Shown here: piece by piece, positions 1-8,431 of the stretch
Layout of the letters: every line of letters begins with the position of its first letter
Numbering within the stretch: position 1 is the stretch's first letter
Origin: Roseofilum reptotaenium CS-1145
GTDB lineage: Bacteria > Cyanobacteriota > Cyanobacteriia > Cyanobacteriales > Desertifilaceae
Assembly: GCF_028330985.1 (NCBI RefSeq)
Contig: NZ_JAQMUE010000111.1
Coordinates: forward strand, 1-64,000
DNA: 64,000 bases
Direction of reading: 5' to 3'
The notes under the pieces: model-generated
Seen by the model: the letters and a program-made list of their open reading frames with translations, nothing else
What the model was told of the DNA's origin: nothing
Databases searched by the model: none
Translations under genes and position numbers: made by a program

Positions 1-392
1 TCGCCAATAGTAATGATGTCATTCTCAAGAGACACAGTTCCCTTGATTTCCGACTCGTACCATGACCAAAATTCAGACTCTGATTCAGTTTCCTTGAGTT
101 TGTCAAAGACTGCTAGGGCTTTCGCTAAGGCGTTGATGCACCCATCGCGAGTGAAAGATTCATTGCAAGTATTATCGGAAGTCTGAGACTTGCTGGCAAC
201 TTTGAACCGAAGCGATAAACGACTACGGTTCTTGCTGATAGGGACACCCTTTGGGGTTGATTTCTGGCAAGCTTTGAGGTAAATCCTCACTAACTCATGG
301 TCAACGTACTTGGATGGGTCAATTTGGTTAGAGTGGAAATACTCACTTGCCATTGACCAGGAACGATCTAGATAGTCTTTCCAGTTTTGCAC
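1..392 (-). CDS. Possible tyrosine-recombinase/integrase N-terminus (partial, runs off left edge)
   Basis: A reading frame on the minus strand is open from about 392 to the window start. The first possible start is GTG at 392, directly after an in-frame TAG; an ATG at 353 (protein starts MASEYFHSNQ) is the alternative. The N-terminal part contains a basic stretch, SKNRSRLSLRFKV, which resembles the opening of cyanobacterial phage-type integrases. The catalytic half would lie outside the window, so no active-site residue can be checked. Its position next to a tRNA-Pro 3'-end copy supports an integrase. It could instead be an unrelated protein; the family call is weak. Confidence 0.35.
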   Translation of the reverse strand, partial: MQNWKDYLDRSWSMASEYFHSNQIDPSKYVDHELVRIYLKACQKSTPKGVPISKNRSRLSLRFKVASKSQTSDNTCNESFTRDGCINALAKALAVFDKLKETESESEFWSWYESEIKGTVSLENDIITIG

Positions 393-406
393 CTATTTTG
401 CACCTA
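385..406. repeat. Tandem 11-mer repeat
   Basis: TTTTGCACCTA occurs twice in direct tandem (385-395 and 396-406), just upstream of and touching the start region of the putative integrase. Such repeats can be arm-type recombinase sites or simple duplication; no function can be assigned from sequence. Confidence 0.5.
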
Positions 407-486
407 TTTCCTTTTCAAGGTTCTAGAGTGCAAACTAGGCAAAGCTTTCACCTCTTGGGATGGCGTTAATTCACTTTAGGGTCTAC

Positions 487-508
487 GGTTCAAATCCTGT
501 CATCCCGA
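487..508 (+). other. tRNA-Pro 3'-end fragment, probable att core
   Basis: The stretch begins GGTTCAAATCC and ends GTCATCCCGA. It matches, from memory, the T-loop, 3' T-stem and acceptor strand of cyanobacterial tRNA-Pro. The sequence to its left does not complete the T-stem and gives no anticodon arm, so this is only the 3' end of a tRNA. This is the usual trace of an element integrated into a tRNA gene. The intact tRNA would be expected at the other end, outside the window. Confidence 0.55.
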
Positions 509-659
509 TTCATCAATATCTTTGGTTTCTAGACTTTTCTACTCTGACTCCCTTGTCTAGAATCAGATACTTACATATATTTCACATAAATTCATAGCTG
601 TCTCCTTCTGGAGACAGCTATGATGGTGATTTTTACTGATCCATCATGTCTGAGTAGCT

Positions 660-2153
660 TTAATAATTCATCAGAGCCTTAGTTGTTGATTCCCCAGCCT
701 TATTTAACTGAGAAATTAGGGTGGTATTCAAACCGGTGAATAGTGCCCATTGAGCCAATAGAGAAAAGGCAAAGGGTAAGACTAAAGTCTGGGCAGTTTG
801 TTCTAAGGCAAACCAAGCACCTCCAAAGACGGAGAACATCCACCACCCAGCGGCCATTTTCGGGCTGAGTTCTAATACTCCAACAATCATTAAGGGTAGA
901 AGTAACCCTGCAAACACTAAAAATCCGGCGATCGCCATGCGCTTTTTAGAGCGATTGAGTAAACTTAATTGGATAATCAGCCCATAAATCAGCATCAGAT
1001 TAGCTGAGAGAATCAAAGAGAAAATCGCCCAAGTTCGTTCTGGGTTCGGTAAGCGGATACATGCCCAAAATACCCAAATCCCAGTAACTATCAACACTTG
1101 GAGAGCGATCGCTACCACAGCAGGACTCTTTTCTCCCCAAAGCAAATCCCCAATTAAACCTCGATTTTCCCTAGGCTGTTGATGGCGATATCTAGCCCAA
1201 TCTAAACAGTTTTGACGCTCTGGAGCGACCATAAAACTGCTCAGAAGCACGACCATCAGATTAAACAAACTGAGGGCAAATAAGAGATAACATCCTTGGT
1301 CAGGGTAATCTAACTCAACAGGAAGAGCGAACCCCAATAACCATATCTGAAGCCCTGCAATCATTCCATAGCTTTGAGACTTGCTCATACGTGTGCCTAG
1401 GGGATTTTGGTATACTCGATTCACAATCTGAGCGATCCAATAGGCGATCCCTACACCAGTTACCACTGTTAATCCATAACCCACTGAAGCTGATGACAGG
1501 GGAAGTGTGAACCAATAGCCGTCAAAATACCTTGCCTGGTGAAAAACATACTCATCCAAGCACCAATTCACCCCTTGTAAATAATACGGCATCACCATTA
1601 AACTGATAAGACTCGCACTACCCGCACGAGCTTGTTCCCCAATCTTTTCATTACCGATTAGGCCAAATAACAGGGCAAGGCTATAACACACGCAACAACC
1701 CAATCCCCAGAGGCTATACAGGGCTAAAACATGAACTAAAGAATACTCTTGTAGAGCGGCCAAAGCATGAAGGGGTAAACACAGCAACGCAAAAAAGTAT
1801 ACAACAATTGGCACGCCCAGAATTTTACCCCATAAGACTTTTTTACTCTCTTGAGGACTGAAGCGAATAAAATTGAGGGTTCCTTTTCTGACCTCTTTCG
1901 CCATGTCACTGGTCAATAAAAAGACCCCACAGATCCATAAGGTTAAAGGTATAATCCAACCCAAGGTATGGAAAATAACTGACCAGGAGAACTCCTGATA
2001 ATGATTATATTCCGTGGCTATTAGGATCAGAAGACCTTGTAAGATAACAGCCGCTCCCAAGGCTAACAAGAGGGGAGCGGGTTTGAGTCTCCCTTTTAAC
2101 TCCCTTAATAATTGGGGATTCCATTCCCCAATTCGATTGAATACTGAATCCAT
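660..2153 (-). CDS. ABC-2 type transporter permease-like membrane protein
   Basis: A 497-residue polytopic inner-membrane protein. The first ~25 residues are a cytoplasmic lead (MDSVFNRIGEWNPQLLRELK), followed by many hydrophobic segments spread over the whole length. The opening NPQLLRELKGRLK and the MAKEVRKGTLNFIRFSPQ segment resemble ABC-2 family permeases, in which the membrane subunit pairs with a separate ATPase. No ATPase gene is visible next to it, so substrate and direction are unknown. A TAGGAG sequence lies about 11 bases upstream of the ATG at 2153. It could also be a conserved cyanobacterial membrane protein of another kind. Confidence 0.6.
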   Translation of the reverse strand: MDSVFNRIGEWNPQLLRELKGRLKPAPLLLALGAAVILQGLLILIATEYNHYQEFSWSVIFHTLGWIIPLTLWICGVFLLTSDMAKEVRKGTLNFIRFSPQESKKVLWGKILGVPIVVYFFALLCLPLHALAALQEYSLVHVLALYSLWGLGCCVCYSLALLFGLIGNEKIGEQARAGSASLISLMVMPYYLQGVNWCLDEYVFHQARYFDGYWFTLPLSSASVGYGLTVVTGVGIAYWIAQIVNRVYQNPLGTRMSKSQSYGMIAGLQIWLLGFALPVELDYPDQGCYLLFALSLFNLMVVLLSSFMVAPERQNCLDWARYRHQQPRENRGLIGDLLWGEKSPAVVAIALQVLIVTGIWVFWACIRLPNPERTWAIFSLILSANLMLIYGLIIQLSLLNRSKKRMAIAGFLVFAGLLLPLMIVGVLELSPKMAAGWWMFSVFGGAWFALEQTAQTLVLPFAFSLLAQWALFTGLNTTLISQLNKAGESTTKALMNY

Positions 2154-2345
2154 ATCCGAACACGCTCCTAAACGCTCTCTAGGGTTAATCTCTTTTGGTT
2201 TGAACCCTATGTACTGGTTGAATCCTAAGTGCCAAGTCTATAAGTCTATCTGTTGAAGATACCCTTCCATTATGGCTGAGAGAGCGAGCAACGGGTATAG
2301 GTATTAAGAATGGGACAATTCCCATCCACCCATCCCCTGAAAGGA

Positions 2346-4367
2346 TTAAGATTCTAAGGCTGCCGGTTCTAGGACATGCTGAAAATGGACAACATCTTCT
2401 CTGGGGTCAGCATAGGTGACTTTAAGCTCGATATAATCGCCAGGAGCTACCGGGTTGGTAAAGCGAATGGCCATTTCTAAACCCAGCTCTTCTAATAAAA
2501 CTAGGGCTAAATTGTCGTTTTCCCGTAACCAGCGCAGGACTAAACCTTGCCAAACTTGATCGAGATGGCGACGCAGAAATTCTAATCCCCAATATCGGTT
2601 GGTTTGGCGTTCTACCCAGTTGGCTTCTTGGGTGCTGGGAGCAATGGCAGCCATAAGTTCTTGTAGTTTGGCTTCGGAGAAGGGCAGGGGATCACCCCGC
2701 AGATGGGCTTTGAGTTGGAAGTGCGTCAGTAAGTCCATGTAGCGCCGGATGGGGGAGGTCACTTGAGTGTAAAAGTCAAGTCCGAGACTGGCGTGACGAG
2801 CGGGGGTAATGCTCATTTCACTGCGGGGCATACAACGACGTAGGGCGCAGGAGCGGACAGGTCCTGCGGGGAGTTGCATGAGTTCTTCGGCTGGGGGGAG
2901 TTCAGGTTGGGGTTGGGAACGGAAGGGAAAGGGAAGTTGATGGGTAGAACCATAACGTCCGGTGACTTCTCCAGCCAGGATCATCATTTCGGCGACGAGT
3001 TGCCGAGAGATGGCATCTTCGAGGAGGGTGATGGTTACTTCGTCGTCTTTGACTTTGATGGAGGCTTCGGGCATGGAGATGTTGATTGCGCCTTGGGCTG
3101 TGCGCCAGGTTTGCCGCAGTTTGGCGAGTTGGGCGAGGGTGGCGATTTCTGGTTCTGCGGGAACGCCCAGATGGAGCATTTCTTCTACATCGTCGTAGGT
3201 GAGGCGATAGGTGGGTTTGATCAGGGTGGCGTGGATGGTGTAGTCGGCGATCGCCCCTTCTGAGTCTAAAATTACGCCGAAACTGAGGGCGCAGCATTCT
3301 TTCCCTTGAATTAAACTCATGGGGCCGGTAGCCAATTCTGAGGGAAACATGGAAATCATGCCCGTGGGGGTATAAATGGTAGTGCCTCGCCGTCTGGCAT
3401 CTAGGTCTAGTTCATCTCCAGGGGTTAACCATCTTGTGGGATCGGCAATGTGAATCCAGACGCGAGTTTGATCGTTTTCCAGGTATTCAATGCTCAAACC
3501 ATCGTCAATTTCTGTGGTACTTTCATCGTCAATGGTATAGACCTTAAGATGAGTTAGGTCTAGGCGGTTGGAGTCCGGGTCATCCGGAGCATTTTGAAGG
3601 CAACCTTGGGCCACTTCGAGTACCTTTGTTGAGAATTGAGTTGGAATTTGACTCCGCCGCAGAAATAGGTTTTCGTGGGGACTCCATAGCCCCAAGGTAA
3701 CTAAGAGATCGAAGCAGGCTTGGGGAGTATCGGGACGATTGAGCGCTGTTAGGGTTTCGCCAACGATCGCCGACGGCTTAAACCCTTCTGTGCTGTTACC
3801 ATGGATAGCGTATTTCTCGATCGCCTCTAAACGAGAGCGATCGCTATTTGTCCACTCTAACACTTCTCCCGCTAGGGCCCGATTGATGCGATTAAGAAAA
3901 TCAATGGCTTCCTGTTGCCGTTGTTGTTGAACTTCTTTTTGGTGCTGAATTTCCGCGACTAAACTACTCGGGCGGGGTTCATAGCGATCGCCCTTTTGCT
4001 TAAAGTAAAGCTTATCTTCAACCAATAAGCAATGGGCAGCATAACACAAGGGAGGACTTTGATCGCTATAGAGTAACTGAGCTAGGTCTTCGGGGGTTAC
4101 CGCTTCCCCCGCTTCTACCAACAGTTCCCAGGCTACTTCTAAGTTGGATGGGTCAAGATAGGGCCCTACTTCTTTGAGGAACCGGGGAATATCTGAGGGG
4201 GTATAAGCTTCTCCCGCCACTTCATAGGTAATCTGTTGGCGCTTAATCGTATGACTATGAGCGCCTTCGTCAATTACTACCCAATTTTTCTTTCCTTCTG
4301 GGCGATCGGCTACTGCCAGTCGCCGTTCCCCATTGAGTCTAAATTCAATTAGCCTTCCCTTCTCCAC
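2346..4367 (-). CDS. Ribonuclease II/R family (RNB domain) exoribonuclease
   Basis: A 673-residue 3'-5' exoribonuclease of the RNB family, acting on RNA in the cytoplasm. The catalytic block YTIDDESTTEIDDGLS at residues 278-293 holds the metal-binding aspartates, followed by VWIHIADPTRWL and the RRRGTTIY motif. The N-terminal ~250 residues are an OB/helical region typical of the short cyanobacterial version, and the last ~70 residues look like an S1-type OB fold (GDYIELKVTYADP). The start is GTG at 4367 with AGGA upstream. It lies downstream of rpmG and rpsR on the same strand, a common cyanobacterial neighbourhood for RNB genes, so co-expression with the ribosomal genes is plausible. RNase II and RNase R cannot be separated from sequence alone. 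Confidence 0.88.
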   Translation of the reverse strand: MEKGRLIEFRLNGERRLAVADRPEGKKNWVVIDEGAHSHTIKRQQITYEVAGEAYTPSDIPRFLKEVGPYLDPSNLEVAWELLVEAGEAVTPEDLAQLLYSDQSPPLCYAAHCLLVEDKLYFKQKGDRYEPRPSSLVAEIQHQKEVQQQRQQEAIDFLNRINRALAGEVLEWTNSDRSRLEAIEKYAIHGNSTEGFKPSAIVGETLTALNRPDTPQACFDLLVTLGLWSPHENLFLRRSQIPTQFSTKVLEVAQGCLQNAPDDPDSNRLDLTHLKVYTIDDESTTEIDDGLSIEYLENDQTRVWIHIADPTRWLTPGDELDLDARRRGTTIYTPTGMISMFPSELATGPMSLIQGKECCALSFGVILDSEGAIADYTIHATLIKPTYRLTYDDVEEMLHLGVPAEPEIATLAQLAKLRQTWRTAQGAINISMPEASIKVKDDEVTITLLEDAISRQLVAEMMILAGEVTGRYGSTHQLPFPFRSQPQPELPPAEELMQLPAGPVRSCALRRCMPRSEMSITPARHASLGLDFYTQVTSPIRRYMDLLTHFQLKAHLRGDPLPFSEAKLQELMAAIAPSTQEANWVERQTNRYWGLEFLRRHLDQVWQGLVLRWLRENDNLALVLLEELGLEMAIRFTNPVAPGDYIELKVTYADPREDVVHFQHVLEPAALES

Positions 4368-4511
4368 AGCACTATCCTAGGGATTGATTCACAACATCAC
4401 AGCCTTAATTTACCAGTCTTTGGCAGAGTTAACTTTCCTAGTTCAGAAATTCTTCTCTGTCCGACTTTTCTCCATAGGATGTGCTGACTTTACCCATCCC
4501 GACTCCGCTGC

Positions 4512-4730
4512 TTAACCTTCTTGGTTGACAAAGGGTAATAGGGCAATCAGCCGCGCCCGTTTAATGGCTGCTGTTAGGGCACGTTGTTGCTTACAGGTTA
4601 GCCCCGTGATTCTACGAGGCAAAATCTTACCTCTTTCAGTGATGTATTTACGGAGTAAATCCACATCTTTGTAATCAATTTTTTCTTTGGGTTGAATGGG
4701 GGAAACCCGTTTTCTGTAGTAATTTGACAT
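4512..4730 (-). CDS. rpsR: 30S ribosomal protein S18
   Basis: A 72-residue protein with the S18 signature: [33 protein letters not shown] (read as consecutive parts), ending with the basic [11 protein letters not shown] tail. S18 binds the platform of the small ribosomal subunit next to S6. Length is normal for cyanobacterial and plastid S18. It is transcribed with rpmG 71 bases upstream, the usual rpmG-rpsR pair. Confidence 0.97.
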   Translation of the reverse strand: MSNYYRKRVSPIQPKEKIDYKDVDLLRKYITERGKILPRRITGLTCKQQRALTAAIKRARLIALLPFVNQEG

Positions 4731-4801
4731 AGGTTTGATCTCGGTTGATATTCTGGGGACAATGGGCTTAATTCCAGCAACTCAAAATAAGCAACTGGAG
4801 G

Positions 4802-4996
4802 TTATTTAATTTCCTTGTGGGTTGTATGGGCGTTACAGTGGGGGCAGAACTTTTTCAGCTCTAATCGGCCCGTCGTGTTACGACGATTCTTCTTGGTTGT
4901 ATACCGAGAGACACCTGGCGATCGCTTCGCCAAGTTACTGCGACACTCTGTACATTCTAGGGTCACAGTAATGCGGACACCTTTATTCTTAGCCAT
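4802..4996 (-). CDS. rpmG: 50S ribosomal protein L33
   Basis: A 64-residue basic protein beginning [18 protein letters not shown]. It carries two CxxC pairs (ECTEC near residue 15 and CPHC near residue 52), so it is the zinc-binding form of L33. It is the first gene of the rpmG-rpsR-RNB group on the minus strand. No strong Shine-Dalgarno sequence is visible. Confidence 0.97.
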   Translation of the reverse strand: MAKNKGVRITVTLECTECRSNLAKRSPGVSRYTTKKNRRNTTGRLELKKFCPHCNAHTTHKEIK

Positions 4997-5043
4997 AGCT
5001 TTACGGGCGCTAAAAGTTTTTAGAGTTAATTAAACACAATTTC

Positions 5044-5568
5044 CTATTGTCTCATACGTCTTTGTAATTGTGCAACTATTTGTTTGAGTTTCAAATCTAA
5101 AGAATAACCACGACGGGTTTGAATCATCAAAGTCCCTGCTACTTGGTCATGAAAAGCTTGTCGCCAATTGGTTTCGGCAAAGGCCCAGCCACAATCGACC
5201 CCTAGGGGTAATATTAACAGCAGTGACCAGGCATTGGCTGGATTGAGAGCATTAAATCCGATCAGAGCCAACATTGAGGCGAGTCCGAGAACGGCTTCGC
5301 GTTTTAATAAGTCAGAAAATAGGGGAGTCCGTCCCGTTTGGTCTACCACTCGCAGATCAAAGGCATAGCGTCCCAAACTTTGCCCCTTATTTTTGAGGAC
5401 AATAAAGATCCGAGCCGTAAACCAAGCTAAGAGAAACGCTAGTAAAAACAAACTCCTACCGGCGATCGCACAAAAGAGCCAAATCGTAGCCAAATCTATA
5501 GCAAACGCTGCTGTCCGTCGTGACAGAGGCGCTCTGGGAAAATAGCGATCGGGGGGGGGACTGAACAT
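5044..5568 (-). CDS. RDD family membrane protein
   Basis: A 174-residue protein with the RDD signature: an Arg and an Asp in RRTAAFAIDL near the N-terminus and an Asp in the FHDQVAGT stretch near the C-terminus, separated by three or four hydrophobic segments. The internal GQSLGRYAFDLRVVD is also typical. RDD proteins are inner-membrane proteins of mostly unknown role; some act in ion homeostasis. The start region holds nine consecutive C residues on the coding strand (positions 5551-5559), coding Pro-Pro-Pro at residues 5-7. Confidence 0.82.
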   Translation of the reverse strand: MFSPPPDRYFPRAPLSRRTAAFAIDLATIWLFCAIAGRSLFLLAFLLAWFTARIFIVLKNKGQSLGRYAFDLRVVDQTGRTPLFSDLLKREAVLGLASMLALIGFNALNPANAWSLLLILPLGVDCGWAFAETNWRQAFHDQVAGTLMIQTRRGYSLDLKLKQIVAQLQRRMRQ

Positions 5569-5572
5569 GAAC

Positions 5573-5605
5573 AGTAGGGAGTAGGGAATGGGGAATAGGC
5601 AATAG
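5573..5605. repeat. Short tandemly repeated G-rich motif (STRR-like)
   Basis: Three imperfect heptamer-like units of the form AGTAGGGA / GTAGGGAAT / GGGGAATAGG run between the RDD gene and the receiver gene. Repeats of this kind are scattered through filamentous cyanobacterial genomes. I assign no function. Confidence 0.5.
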
Positions 5606-5606
5606 A

Positions 5607-6071
5607 TTAATTCTTTTGGTGGTGTGATAAGGCCTGTTCTAGGGTTGTGATTTTTTCTTCCAAATACTTATGCTGCGATCGCCGAATCAAATGCCCCTTC
5701 AACCGTACCATGACTTCTTTGATATTGAACGGTTTGGTAATATAATCAACCGCTCCCAGTTCAAAAGCTTTAACTTTATCCGCCACCTGAGCGATCGCCG
5801 TAATGAAAATCACGGGAATTTGCTCCGTTTGAGGATTATCCTGGAGTTTTTGACACACTTCATAGCCATTCAGACCTGGCATCATCACATCTAGAAGGAT
5901 CACATCAGGACAGATTTGTTCAGCTATTTCCAAAGCTTCAAGACCATTGACTGCTGCTTCTACTTGATAGCCATCATCAAGCAAAAGTTCAATCAACAAG
6001 CGCATATTAGTGGCATTATCTTCAACCACCAGGATGGTAAATTGGGATGGTTCAAACTGAATGTGCTGCAT
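5607..6071 (-). CDS. CheY-like single-domain response regulator
   Basis: A stand-alone receiver domain of about 154 residues. It has the acidic pocket VVEDN, the phospho-acceptor Asp in ILLDVMMPG (residue 61 counting from the ATG), the conserved Thr/Ser position in FITA and Lys in YITKPF. The last ~25 residues are a short coiled-coil tail (YLEEKITTLEQAL). There is no output domain, so it acts by protein contact. ATG at 6071, with AAGAG four bases upstream, is preferred to the in-frame TTG at 6086. No kinase gene is adjacent. Confidence 0.9.
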   Translation of the reverse strand: MQHIQFEPSQFTILVVEDNATNMRLLIELLLDDGYQVEAAVNGLEALEIAEQICPDVILLDVMMPGLNGYEVCQKLQDNPQTEQIPVIFITAIAQVADKVKAFELGAVDYITKPFNIKEVMVRLKGHLIRRSQHKYLEEKITTLEQALSHHQKN

Positions 6072-6172
6072 AGAACTCTTAACCAAAAATGGGATGACTC
6101 TATGGCATCTACTGCCCTATTCTTAAGGTCTACCGAAGAACAAGGCAATCGCATAAAACCCCTTTGACAATC

Positions 6173-6832
6173 CTATCCCGGATTCTGGCTTGTCCCGACT
6201 AAACAAGCGCCTTCCCAAATAATCCCCGTCAGATTTGCACCCTCTAACTCTGCACAAAGTAAATGGGCTTCTTTTAAGTTAGCACCAATCAAATTCGCCC
6301 CACGTAAGTCAGCTTCTTCTAAATTCGCTTGAGTTAAGCTTGCGCCTTGGAGATCGGCATAACTTAAATCAACCCCTTTAAGATTAGCATTATTCAAATT
6401 TGCACCTCGCAAGTCAGCGCCTCGCAAATCTGCACCTTGTAGCTTAACCCCGATTAGGTTAGCTCCACTGAGAAATGCCCCCGCTAAGGAAGCTTGGGTT
6501 AAAGTCGCACTCATCAAGTTAGCCCCTCTCAGGTTACTCCCTCGTAAATCAGCTTGAGTTAAATCTGCTTGCATTAAGTTTGATCCGAGTAAATTCCCCC
6601 GCAGATCAGCCCCAATCAGTTGGGCTGCCATCAGATTTGCACCGTCGAGTCGGGTTCCTTTGAGATTAGCAGAGGAAAGAATCGTTCCCACTAAGTTAGC
6701 TCCCGCTAAATTAGCATTCGGGAGTTGGACTTCAGTCAGGTCTTCATCTTCTAAGTTTACCCCTGGAAGGTGTTTGAGATGGCCAGCACGAAGGGCAACA
6801 AGATCTAAATCCATAGTATTTATTCGATTCAT
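6173..6832 (-). CDS. Pentapeptide-repeat protein
   Basis: A 219-residue protein made almost entirely of A(D/N)LxG pentapeptide repeats from about residue 25 to 210, expected to fold as a right-handed quadrilateral beta-helix. Cyanobacteria carry many such proteins and most have no known function. Its ATG overlaps the TGA of the upstream DICT/HD gene (ATGA), so the two are probably translationally coupled and work in the same process. A second in-frame Met lies six residues in; the overlap favours the first. Confidence 0.88.
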   Translation of the reverse strand: MNRINTMDLDLVALRAGHLKHLPGVNLEDEDLTEVQLPNANLAGANLVGTILSSANLKGTRLDGANLMAAQLIGADLRGNLLGSNLMQADLTQADLRGSNLRGANLMSATLTQASLAGAFLSGANLIGVKLQGADLRGADLRGANLNNANLKGVDLSYADLQGASLTQANLEEADLRGANLIGANLKEAHLLCAELEGANLTGIIWEGACLVGTSQNPG

Positions 6833-8193
6833 CGGTAGGTTGAGTTCAGGGAAGCAAGGGGGGTGGGATTCTCATCAAGTAACCAGATGCCTGAAGCAAT
6901 TTTAGGGGGCAAGTTCGAGAGTTGCAAGCCCTGTTGCATTCCTCGCACTAATAAGGTCAACGTTTCCACTAATTTGGGGTCAAATTGGGTTCCAGCCAGG
7001 TCTTGGCAATATTCTAGGGCTGCGATCGCCTCTTGGGAATTCTGACTCTGGAGTTGCTGTTCAAAGGTCGCAATCAGGCTGAGAATCCGAGATTCAATCG
7101 GAATCCGATCGTAGGCGAGACCTTCCGGTTTGCCAGAACCATCCCAATGTTCGTTTTGATGACTAATAATATGGGCGATCGCCTGAAGTTGGGGCATCAT
7201 CCGCAAAATCGAAGGTTTGGGCAAATCTGAGAGCTGTTCCTGAAGTTCTTGTTGCCGTTTGCTTTGGTAGGGATCGAGGGCTTCAGGGAGACCTTGTAAG
7301 CAGGGCAGTCTATGGAGCAGAGCCGCTAACCGTAAGCGTTTCACTTGCCACACGGGTAAATCCAGCAATTGTCCCATGACATCCGAGAGCGCTGCCACTT
7401 CTGTCGCTACATGGGGGTTGCTTAGATCGGCTTGGTCAATGACTTGAGCCATCCGCAACAAGGCTTGAATTTTATTGGAGCGCAAGTTATCCGTCAGGTC
7501 TTGAAACTGATAGAGAGGGGAATCACTATTGTAAGGGTTAAGTTGATTTTGGCAGTTTTGCAGATAGTCTACAACAGAAGAGACTACAGCATTGAGTAGA
7601 TCGGCTTCTGGAGGTTTAGGGGTGATGTTTTGCAGGCGATCGTCGAGCTGTTGAGCTAATTTTGGATCGTAGGCTTGCAGATGTTCGGCCACTAACGTAA
7701 CCGTTTCCTTCACTAACGTCGGTTCAAATGTCCAAAACCCATAAAATTTCCGTTCGCAATCGTTTTTTGGCCATCCTTTTACTCCATAATCAGCAGCAGA
7801 TAATTCTTGGCATAAGACCATCGCCGTATAGTTGTTGGACATAATAATCAGATGCCATTCCTGACAAACTGGATCGTGGCTCTCTAGACCCACTAATTGA
7901 ACATTAGGGAATTGACTGGTCGGATGTTGAGTAAATCCTGCCTCTTCAGTGGCTAAAATCACCACTTCGGAAGCTCGTTGGGCTAATTCTCGATAGCGTT
8001 CTGCTTCTTGCTCATACCATTTCCCCTGTTGGAATGCTGCAATCAATAGGGGTTGATCCTCACATTGGAGAATAAAATCTTCTAAGGCATGACACAGGGC
8101 AACCAAAGTATTTTTGTAATAGACCCCAAAGTTCAGGGGTTGGGTGTTTTGGTGGGCTGTATGCAGTTTTTGCAGGATTGAGCCAGTTAACAT
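6829..8193 (-). CDS. DICT sensory domain protein with degenerate HD-GYP-like domain
   Basis: A 454-residue two-domain signalling protein. Residues ~1-180 look like a DICT domain, a sensory module found with cyanobacterial diguanylate cyclases and two-component proteins. Residues ~240-430 look like an HD-GYP-type phosphohydrolase: ALLHRLPCLQ (residues 291-300) stands where HDIGK is usual, and HQNEHWDGSGKPEGL (345-359) where HHE..DGSGYP is usual. The metal-binding HD pair is therefore altered and GYP is GKP, so catalysis of c-di-GMP breakdown is doubtful and it may only bind ligand. It is divergent from the PKS/NRPS locus, sharing a 238-base intergenic region. Confidence 0.72.
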   Translation of the reverse strand: MLTGSILQKLHTAHQNTQPLNFGVYYKNTLVALCHALEDFILQCEDQPLLIAAFQQGKWYEQEAERYRELAQRASEVVILATEEAGFTQHPTSQFPNVQLVGLESHDPVCQEWHLIIMSNNYTAMVLCQELSAADYGVKGWPKNDCERKFYGFWTFEPTLVKETVTLVAEHLQAYDPKLAQQLDDRLQNITPKPPEADLLNAVVSSVVDYLQNCQNQLNPYNSDSPLYQFQDLTDNLRSNKIQALLRMAQVIDQADLSNPHVATEVAALSDVMGQLLDLPVWQVKRLRLAALLHRLPCLQGLPEALDPYQSKRQQELQEQLSDLPKPSILRMMPQLQAIAHIISHQNEHWDGSGKPEGLAYDRIPIESRILSLIATFEQQLQSQNSQEAIAALEYCQDLAGTQFDPKLVETLTLLVRGMQQGLQLSNLPPKIASGIWLLDENPTPLASLNSTYR

Positions 8194-8304
8194 TGTTTTA
8201 TCTTATCAGTTGCTTATGAAATACTAATCTTCAATTCTTGCATTACATTTTGACATAATTTACCAAGGTAGAGCCACACTTTTCAGAAAATCAAAAAAGA
8301 CGCT

Positions 8305-8310
8305 TATAAT
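8305..8310 (+). promoter_or_regulatory. Candidate -10 element of the PKS/NRPS locus promoter
   Basis: A perfect TATAAT lies 121 bases before the first PKS start in the only sizeable gap upstream of the locus. The matching -35 region is weak (TTTCAG at 17-18 bases spacing). If used, it gives a leader of about 110 bases that contains a HIP1 site. No operator-like palindrome apart from HIP1 is evident. Confidence 0.35.
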
Positions 8311-8431
8311 ACAGCGCCTGCACTTGGGATGCGTATCATAGACGAATTAAAGCTTCTGTTGAGAGCGATCGCTCATCGTGTCCCCACCTATGGTATATAG
8401 TTAGTAACCTGGGCTTTAAGACTTGGAAGAG

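Noticed and set aside
430-508. A complete tRNA gene ending at 508
   Set aside because: Only the T-loop, 3' T-stem and acceptor strand fit. The upstream sequence gives no anticodon arm, the 5' T-stem does not pair, and the distance to a possible 5' acceptor strand is too short.
2874-3297. Overlapping frames inside the RNB exonuclease gene
   Set aside because: Low-complexity translations on the opposite strand or shifted frame of a well-recognised gene.
8250-8310. TTGACA at 8250-8255 as the -35 of the TATAAT at 8305
   Set aside because: The spacing is 49 bases, far from 16-18, so the two cannot form one promoter.
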